A stretch of 64,000 nucleotides of DNA, taken from assembly GCA_008933995.1 (NCBI GenBank), contig WARS01000007.1, forward strand, positions 6,320,923 to 6,384,922, read 5' to 3'. Source of the DNA: Datnioides undecimradiatus. Lineage: Eukaryota > Chordata > Actinopteri > Lobotiformes > Datnioididae. The notes under the pieces were generated by a model that had not been told where the DNA came from, did not search any database, and saw only the letters and a list, made by a program, of their open reading frames with translations. Shown piece by piece: positions 55,401 to 64,000 of this stretch (position 1 is the stretch's first letter; the number at the start of each line of letters is the position of its first letter). Made by a program: the position numbers and the translations under genes.

Positions 55401-58400
55401 ATTAAAATTGAATCACATGACGCATTGATCTTGTTTTGGCTCTTTCGTCTGCCTTTAGACTTTATTGTTAACTCCTGACTTCTCTCACCAATCCTTCATA
55501 CGGACTTGTGAGCAGTCTATTTTCCAGCAAACAACCTCAGACAATCTGAAGGCTTGTGACCAGTCCAGCAGGAAGCAGCAGAGAGCCAAACCAATAGCTG
55601 GTGAACACCTGTGTTAGGTGTGACCTAGCATTCAGCAGGTAGCCACAAACACAATCCCTACAAGCATGATTGTGTAGCTCTCTGTCAGAGGATGGAGGAC
55701 AGCACTGACTAATATGTTACCCGTGGTTACAGTTATGTTTTTCATTTAACATGCAGCTGTTGAACCAGGTTTCACAGAATGAATATTATGTTCTTTGCAG
55801 TAACTGAAACATCAGCGTTATGTCTTACAAACTGTATCCTCGCTTGTTGGATCCACTATTTGACCCAAACTAAATTATCTCATTAACTATTGGATAGAAA
55901 TGTAATACAGACATTCATGGTCCCCAGAGGATACATCTATTTCATTTGATTTCATGAACCTCTCATTGGTCTCTGTTGTTCTTTGTGTTTCCTGTTTATT
56001 GGAAATGTTTGCATGCACACATGCTAAATTAAGATGCTGAACATGGTCGACATTTCCTGTTAAAACATCTGCATATCAAGCATGATAATGCCCACGGCTG
56101 CACATTGCAGCTAATCCGGTGTAATACAATATGATGAAACCAAGATTTTTTCCTTTATTCCTCTGAAAATGTCACACTGCATCTGCAAACAAAATAAGGG
56201 TTGTTGATCTAAAATGGACATGTTTATCCTTAGGCTAATTTAAAGCCTATATTTTCTAAACCAATCCTCACATGGAAAATATCATAATATAATTAATTTA
56301 ATAGCGCGAAAAGATACCGCTGGTTATCCCACTGGAACATCGGACCATCACAGTCCCTGTCACAGTCAGTGTCATTTTTTAATTAAATTAAGAGTGTCAT
56401 CATTAATTACATCACGCCTGTCATAGTTAATTAATGACTTACATTTTAGAGGCAGAGGTGGGTCACAGCATATTGTCAGGTGAGACATTTGTTCTGCTCC
56501 ATTGACCTGCTGCCCTAACCACAGCCGACACTGTCATACTCTGTCAGAGAGACTAATGTGACTCTGATTGGTTGTCTGCTCAGAAGATGGGATTTCTAGC
56601 TGAAGGTGCATTTTAAAACCTAATTTTCCTTATTTTCTATTTACAATTAAGTCTTCTAAAAAATTGTTTGTAGTGAGTTTTTTGCTTAGGATGCACATTA
56701 TAAAATCTATATAATAAAACTAAAATTAAACATTAAAATTATAAAATGCCACACAAATGCTGGTAGTGTTCCTTTTAGAAATCCCAGTCCTTCTGAAATG
56801 TGTGCATGTGGACCGGCCTCATATCCCGACCCCTACATGCCCACATTAAACCATAAGTGAACAGTGTTAAGCACCACATGAAGGTTGAGGTGTATAAATG
56901 AGTGTGTGGCTCAGCTGTGTTAATCATTGTGATAACCGAGAGGATAAGAGATAAGGAAATGTGAGTGTAATGTGATGTGTCTCTGGGTTTATTTTAATCT
57001 CCTGCTGTTTCACTTCCTCCTCTCATGTGTCTCCTGCTATGCTGCTCATCCCGGCAAGCTGTTTTAACATTTAATCACTACACAGCTGCAATTTTACTGT
57101 TGAGGTTTGTGTAAATATTGTTGATATACTGACATTTTTTCAGTTTTTACTATTTATAGGACATTTTATAGTTTTGACTAGTGGAATCAAAGTTGTTGAT
57201 ATTCCTATTCTGACTAGCGAGAATGCCGTTTTGACAAGGTGAAATGTTGTTATGCATCTAAAATGTGGAGTGTGGTTCAGTTAAATGTTCAAACAGTTTG
57301 CCATGTGATCACCCACACCTGCATCTCATGAGTGACCTGCCCCTGATTGTGCCAGCAGTCCACCCAGTGCATATACACTTCCTTGTTTTCCCTGTCACTC
57401 TGCCAGGCTTTACTCATTCTAATAAGTTTGAGGTTAAGTTTCCTCATTTTAGTTTCTACAGTTTGTGACTTTTTTCTTGTTCAGTGTTTTTAGGATTTAG
57501 GCCTTTATTCATTCCTGTCTCACATTTCAGCTGTTTGGCTTGGAGTCTCAATTGAGTCTTGTGAATAGATACATCCAGTCATGTTGCCTATTTACCCATC
57601 TGTATATGAAAGCCTGTTATTAAAGAACAAGTTGCGAGCCATCGCAGTTTTACAGTAAGCGAGCATGCACAACACTGGGACCCTGAAGCTGAAACACCTC
57701 AATGTAATTCAGCCATCACTCATTTCATTATTTAAACCTTGATTCTTCTGTAATATGACTTCCATTAAAACAAGATGTTTAATTCTCTGACTGTTCTTTT
57801 CCCTTCTTCCTCTCTGATCTGCAGTCACTGTGGACTTTACTTACAGACAGTCCCACTTTTATTGCCAGCTGCTTGTTTGTGAATAACTTGGGGAAGCCAA
57901 AGATGGAGCGACGTCTGTCAAACAGCTACAAGTCGGTTGATTCAACATGTGTCGTTATGGCAGAATTTAGGCAAATCTATAACCTGTGTTTGAGTTTAGT
58001 CACTGGACTGCAGACAGTATATTAGCTGTGTGATTATAGTGTGTATTAAAGAAAATGAGCAATTTTACATCAGAAAATACATCAACTCAGATGGAATTTC
58101 AATCATTATTACAGTTTTTTTAACAGTATGTTTTTTTTTTAACGATTTGCTATATCTAGGATTTTGTGAAGGATACAAAAATAAAACTTAGTGACCTGAG
58201 TGACAACTTGAAGAGGAGCTCAACTGCAATATTCAGAAGCTCCTTCAAAATAACTGATTATATATTCTGCTAAATTTAGACACCGTCAGATTAGGATTTC
58301 AGCAAAAAATAGACTTTAAAAAAGTGCATGTACAAAAGAAAGTATAGGCCTTGAAAACTTCATTTCCATGCTTTACTCAGCCATTCAAATGGGGGGTGAC

Positions 58401-59014
58401 ATTTGCAAGTCAGGTTTTTATGCTGCACCCATTCACATGCAAATCCTGGACCAAAACAACAACCAGCTCTGAAGCTCTTCAGTCCATCAGCCTACAATGT
58501 GGACCTCTGCCAGTTTAAGCCACCCCTTGTTTTCCCATTGATGACTGAATAATTATGATCCATGTGAACTGCTCTCTACCTCTAATATATACAAATGTTA
58601 GGTAGCTTAAACTGCAGCCCCAACTGAAAATACATTTGAATGTAAGTGAGCAGCAGTTTCTACACCAGCTCTGACCATTTAACAAAAAAAGAAAAGAAAA
58701 AAAAAAACATTTTTGCCTCCATGGCACCAGTAGCCTTGGAGCTTCTTTCATTCATTGACTGAGGAAGAAGGTTTCAGGCACATGGAGGAGGTCTTGGCTG
58801 CGCACGTAACATAAATTCAGGTCAGCCTTTGCCAGCTCAAGTGAAATGTAAAACAGGAGGCAGGCAGCAGGTGAAGCGTGAACCACAGGCGGCCTGTGAT
58901 AACGCCCGGCCAGCGGGAAGCCATCAGCCACTTCTCCCACTTGGCCGCTATTAAGTCAACGCTCAAATTTCCTCAGAGCCGCAGAGCAAAAGCTGCACTT
59001 CTCACTTTCACTTC
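52451..59014. other. grin1 3'UTR and intergenic region to entpd2
   Basis: The first 2 kb is probably grin1 3'UTR. The rest is AT-rich, with T and A runs, a short CA tract at about 54300-54325, and no recognised exon, RNA gene or classified transposon. Confidence 0.5.
54455..54460 (+). other. Likely polyadenylation signal of grin1
   Basis: AATAAA lies 2.0 kb after the grin1 stop codon. The intervening sequence has no gene, so a 3'UTR of about 2 kb is inferred. Confidence 0.45.
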
Positions 59015-62000
59015 ATGGCTCAGTGCTCCGCTCATCCTGTCGTCCCCATCGCGCTGCTGGTGTTTGGACTTGTTGCAATCCTGCTCCTGACTATCCCCAC
59101 TAAAGACGTCCAGGAGGCACCGGGGTTCATGGTAAGGTCGGTTCCGTTGGGTATTTTTGGATCCATGTTTGTCAGCGTGTTAACTTGTCGGAATGGTGTA
59201 GAGTAACCGAAGCTCTGCTGTGCCGCGCGCACACCGGCAGCAAAAAGGTGTTGCACAGGAATCCGTCTCACACTTAACAGACAGAGTAACAGAGTTTACC
59301 CCCATTTGTTTTTCCTCATTTATGTTTCAACAGCCGCATGGGTTAAGTGTGATATTCTCTGCACAGCTGTGCATGTATGAAAGGCCAGGACTGACAATAA
59401 ATAAAATACCAGTATTATATAAGTGAAACATTACAGACTCCAGAGGGTGTAAGTCTTTAAAAAATAAATAAATGTAGTCTGATTTAAGATTACTTATTAA
59501 TGTCATTACCGCTGTCATGGCTTTTGTGAATATTTCATATTCACTATGGATTGCTTGGGTTTAATATATATATATATATATATATATGGCTATGTATATA
59601 TTTTATTATATATTTAGGGGTGGTTATACAAATTGCATTTCAAATGTTAAAGTTCCTTTTTGATAACAAATAACGACCTGTATTTCAATTTGGCCGCCAC
59701 CCAGAGGTCCTGTAACATGTGGACCACTCCCTGGAAGTCCCATTATGTAACCCTGTAAAGCTCTGTCTGTGATGTCCTTTGGACCCCCTCCACTCCAGAC
59801 GTCCTGCTAAGACTGCTGTTTGGCCTCTGGGTCGTAGCTAATACTGATCCTCCAAACTTGGTTTTGACCCAGATTTTGATGTTTGCTCTCTTTATGCCAT
59901 TAAAAAAAAAAAAAACAACAACATATTTATATTCCGTATATTGCCTGGTACATTTGAAATGTATCAGATTAATTAGTGTTGAAGTAACAATTACTTGGCT
60001 AACTAAAATAAGCTCACTGAATGCCAAAACTAAACCTGAATGCCATACACAAAATTAAATAAAAGTGTCCAATCCAAATCAATGTGTTCACAGCCACTGG
60101 AAAAACTTACTATACTTTAAACTTTATATCTAATAATTACAAAACAAGAAAGGTGTGAAACTGTTGTACAGAGCTGATTTGACATTCAGGTCAGGCTTTC
60201 TGCACAGATCAACCTCAGCTTCTGTTCCCTCCGCTTCCCTCATTTTTTTTTTGTAACTGGCTAAATATCCCATGGTTCCTTTTTTAGTAAAATGTCGCTG
60301 CCCTTTTCAGTCAGTGACAATACCACTGGCCAGTCACACAAAAAAAGGACACAGAAAGGGTTTTTCTTACATTTAGCAGGGAGACAAGTCCAACAGTTCA
60401 CATAGTTTATCAAATGAAAGGACAAAGCATCATTAGAGCTCCTCTGTGTTTTTGGCAAGTGTTGGAGCGAATCCTCACAACCGACTGCACAGCAGTAATG
60501 AGAGAAGATAATGAGGCACACTTGGACATGATGTTTCTGTTCACCTGTTGCACTGGCTTGAGAGGTTGTGTGTCCACAAATGCCAGAGTGAGGAGGAATA
60601 GCCACGTGCATGCACTATATTGTGCATGTGTGTCCCTTTTCATTTGGCTCGCCACTCACATACCTTCTTGCATGGATGGATTTCTACATTTCTGAGTGTT
60701 TCCTTTCAAATATCAGAGCAGACAGCAGCGTCAGTGCAACATTTTTTTAAGAAACCATGTTTGAGGAAGTATTTTTTTAATGCTTCAGATTAATGTTGAG
60801 AAATTATATTTAAGATACAAAACTGTCCTATCTGTGCTGACACTTTATCTCTATATAAGTTTTGGAGTGAATCTGCATATCAGATTCCTCAGTTGGGTAA
60901 TGTAATGTAATGCTAGGCACCAGTGAACAAGATAAGAATGTATTTCCATATAATGATAACTGAGCTATTTATTGTAACTTGAGTACTTCCCCAAAAATAA
61001 ACTACTTTATCAGACTTGGCTTTATTTAAAACATCAGAAGGGTACTTCATGCTTACCATAGTACAACATTTATGCAATAAACTTAGCAAATAGCATGTTA
61101 TATTTAAATATTTATTTTAGAAAAATACAAAAAAGGAGGTGAAGTGAGTGTGATTGTAAGATCTGAGGGGAGTTTTAAAACTTTTGATGCAATGAAGCTG
61201 AAAATGAAGTTTTGTGATCTCTAAAGCCTGGCTGAAGCATTCTGTAAGAGCTGAAGACATGAGCAGTTTGTCAAAACCAAAATGCACTTATTTAAAATGA
61301 CAACTAAGAAGATGACAAGAAACTGTGAGCCCCTGATTTTACACTTACATAAAGTGGTGTGTCATCAGCATAGTTGGGATTTAGTGATGTTATTTGGCCA
61401 AATAAGCTTTTAGATAAAAAATATGCCAATATAACTTTTGTATGGATTAAGCAACCCAAGAGAACATGTCCCTAAGAGCAAGCCTAAGATAGTGTCACAG
61501 TACCAATCTGCAATGACTGTGGACATGACATTTTGTCCAATCAGCCAGCCATCAGTGTCACCGACGGGTAGGTATAGGGTGGAGATAGGCACATTACACC
61601 ATAAGTTGTAACAACAGAGAGGCAGTGGATGGCTTCAAATGTGAAATCAGAAAAAGGAGCAAAGAGACTCGACAACCCGACCTTCAGGTGAAGGAATTGC
61701 TAATTGATACTCATCGTTTTCATCATGCATACTTGTGAATGCCTTCTCGTGAGAGCTGAAAATGAATTCCTTTCATTGCCTTAATGTGAAACTTAAGAGT
61801 ACTCGATTTTAAGTTTCATATTTAATAGTTATTAGTCTTTTGCAGGAGAAATGTGGAAAATCCATGTGTCCAATACAAACACTGAATTGTGCAGTCCATT
61901 GTTATTTTTTATAACTTTATAACTTTATAAATGAACAAAGGTGAAAGCAATAACATCTCCTATAGCCCTGAGTGACGAGTCAGTGAGTTCAAATCTATCT

Positions 62001-62290
62001 ACTAGTTAACCTAGTTTGAACCCAAACCGTGCAGATGCCCAAATTCAGGTCATGCAGCCACGCTCTAAAATTCTTTCATGTTCTTCAGTCTGGTTAACTG
62101 GACACTGTCAGCACAATTACCTCTTTTCTTATTAAATGTTTGGTGTTCTTTGCTGCCTTTTCCTCTCTCTAGTATGGGATTGTCTTGGATGCTGGATCTT
62201 CGCACACGGCTTTGTACGTATACAAGTGGCCAGCAGACAAGCAGAATGGCACGGGCGTCGTCACTCAGCACAGTGAATGTCATGTTAAGG
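59015..62290 (+). CDS. entpd2: Ecto-nucleoside triphosphate diphosphohydrolase, first two exons
   Basis: Plasma-membrane ecto-ATPase of the CD39/GDA1 family that hydrolyses extracellular nucleotides. Exon 1 (59015-59131) encodes 39 residues: a short N-terminus, a membrane helix (about residues 9-26) and [13 protein letters not shown]. Exon 2 (62173-62290) starts [19 protein letters not shown], containing apyrase conserved region 1 (DAGSSHT), the phosphate-binding loop, and ends at CHVKG with a split codon before GTAAGT. The IPT-KDV-E-P segment and YKWPADK favour ENTPD2 over ENTPD8 or ENTPD1, and human ENTPD2 also lies in 9q34 near GRIN1. No third exon was found before 64000, so most of the gene is outside the window. 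Confidence 0.8.
59132..62172 (+). other. entpd2 intron 1
   Basis: 3.0 kb non-coding intron containing a TA repeat at 59564-59587. Open frames at 60261-60695 on both strands have no recognisable similarity. Confidence 0.6.
59564..59587. repeat. TA dinucleotide repeat
   Basis: Twelve alternating AT units, in entpd2 intron 1. Confidence 0.9.
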
Positions 62291-64000
62291 GTAAGTATGG
62301 GCACTTTCTTTGTGTTTTCTTTGGTATTAAATATACATTTCATTTTGACATGTGATGTAAAATGTGTGCAAGCACAAATAAAACACGAAAAACAATGATG
62401 GCAGTTAGTATACGGTGCCTTCATACAAGGTTTAAAGGAACAGAAGTCACTGTTTTATAGTTTTTTTCAGCTGTTAACCTATTTAACTTTTGGAGCTATA
62501 GAGACAGAGCACAATCAAGTCCCACCCATGCCTTTGTGGGTATCAGCTTTGTGTTGTGTGAAAGGACCTAATTGTTACTCCTGTCTGCTAGCAAACCACA
62601 GAAATATACTCAAAAGCTAATGTGTGGAACTTTAAACTAGATTAGAGGTTAAATGATGATCTTACCTGTTGATTTGATCAAACAGTTGTGTACATCCAAG
62701 TATTTCACTTTTGGACATCCAGTAAGGTCATTTCTGTAAGAGAAGAAGGTAAGAAAAGAGACACTCAGATAGAACAACAATATAAAGTTTGTCATTATAT
62801 CTTTTCCTCTCTACTAGATGTAGAATGCTCACATAATGCTTTCACACTCTGAAATCTAATATTTTTAGGTAGCTACAGGTAATTTTTCAGTTTTTCAGTC
62901 TTTGTTTTTTTTTTGTACTGTGGCTTTGATTGTTTCCCCCTCGAGTGGGCATGGTTGTCAAAGTGTGACAGACTGTGCTGTGTCTTAATGGAAATCTAAT
63001 TTTGCCAGTATTCCTACAAGGGTAACACCATAGACTATAACCCCAGCTGACGAGCTGGTCAACAGGGATAGGGTGTCTTACACATTCCCAGAGGACCCCT
63101 CCACTGGAATGTGCTCTACATAAATCAGTTGAACCAATGTTTAAAACACATGGAACCAAATGCAGAAGTGAACAAATATGAGAAAACTCAATGTTTCACA
63201 GTAAACTTTCACAACCGCTATCATTGTTACCTTCCTGTTGCTCACAACGACCATTAGCTAGTTATTGTGCAGTTAAGCATGCAGCTACAAAGGGAAACTG
63301 TATATTTTGCGAAAGGTCAGTGAGTGAATCATACAGAGGATGTAGACCATATGCACAGATGAAAATGAAGAAATGAATGACATTTTTTCTGTACGAGTGG
63401 CTGAAAAAGATATTCCAAATTGTTTTGGCACGAGACCATCATGAAATGAAAGTTGTACATGTTGCAAAAATGTTACGATTGAAAAATTCTGTGCGTACAA
63501 ATGGACAGAGGAGAAGAAGAATAAGCTGTGGCAGAGGGTTGAAAAGTTTTTAGAAATATTGTTGAAGCTTCTTTTGATTCCTGTGGGTTGCTGTTGGGAT
63601 CCTTTTGTTACTGTAATGCCATACTCATATCATGTGCAAGTGACAAAGGTGTCTAACATCCAAGTTGTGATTACGATTGATAACTTTTGCTGTTCAAGGG
63701 GCCAATGAGCTGAATCGATAGGCAGTAGGCATGCTATGCAGCCCCATGAATGTTTTGAATTGTTCAGTCAGTGCTCTAAGGTTGCAAAAATCTTTTTTAA
63801 AGCTACAAAACGGCTGTGAGTCAACTGACTATAGCTGCCATCCTCTGTGGAAGAGTAGGCCACAAACCTTTTCAGACTCCTTTCAAACCTTCAAACTGTG
63901 AACCTGTTTCATTAAGAGCACAGGTTTTCAGAGAAGTGTACCTTCACTCCAGCGATAGTAAAATGATACCAGGGATCATTACAGGCCACTCCTCTCCACA
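62291..64000 (+). other. Start of entpd2 intron 2 to window end
   Basis: 1.7 kb of non-coding sequence. The expected next exon (continuing after VKG with an ISSYA-type sequence) was not found. Confidence 0.55.

Noticed and set aside
60261-60695. Open frames on both strands in entpd2 intron 1
   Set aside because: No similarity to apyrase exons or to other families.

Overview
The window is vertebrate nuclear DNA, most likely from a ray-finned (teleost) fish. Genes are split into short exons with GT-AG introns, coding islands sit in AT-rich non-coding DNA with CA, TG, TA and AGC microsatellites, and the encoded proteins are vertebrate families. A neverland/DAF-36 type sterol desaturase, a family retained in fish and amphibians but missing from mammals, lies next to genes whose human counterparts (CEL, GRIN1, ENTPD2) all map to 9q34. 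Five protein-coding genes are recognised, all on the + strand; no bacterial, CRISPR or rRNA/tRNA features were seen.

Layout. (1) 37-2744: the last eight coding exons of a bile-salt-activated lipase (cel); its 5' exons lie before the window. About 400 bp downstream is a decayed copy of its catalytic-serine exon (about 3150-3253). (2) 4547-13509: a complete seven-exon Rieske cholesterol 7-desaturase gene (nvd) with intact iron-ligand motifs. (3) 13510-16263: intergenic, with a broken fragment of a LINE-1-like endonuclease domain near 15170-15450. (4) 16264-17094: an apparently single-exon RING finger gene with a C-terminal membrane anchor. (5) 17095-23415: intergenic, ending in a GC-richer grin1 promoter region that carries an AGC repeat and a strong RE1/NRSE (REST) match. 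(6) 23416-52450: the NMDA receptor obligatory subunit gene grin1, complete, with 18 exons common to all forms plus recognisable N1, C1 and C2' alternative segments. Its 3'UTR probably runs to about 54.5 kb. (7) 52451-59014: intergenic. (8) 59015-62290 and beyond: the first two coding exons of an ecto-nucleoside triphosphate diphosphohydrolase, closest to entpd2; the rest lies past the window end.

The genes do not form a functional pathway. They are ordinary syntenic neighbours: a digestive lipase, a sterol enzyme, a membrane RING ubiquitin ligase, a neuronal glutamate receptor and an ectonucleotidase. The points most worth checking are the lipase exon relic, the RE1 site before grin1, the splice-cassette organisation of grin1 (including an undocumented-looking 51-nt in-frame candidate exon at 43388-43438), the intact vertebrate nvd, and two exact CTCF-type motifs. 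I did not find a convincing new biological system.
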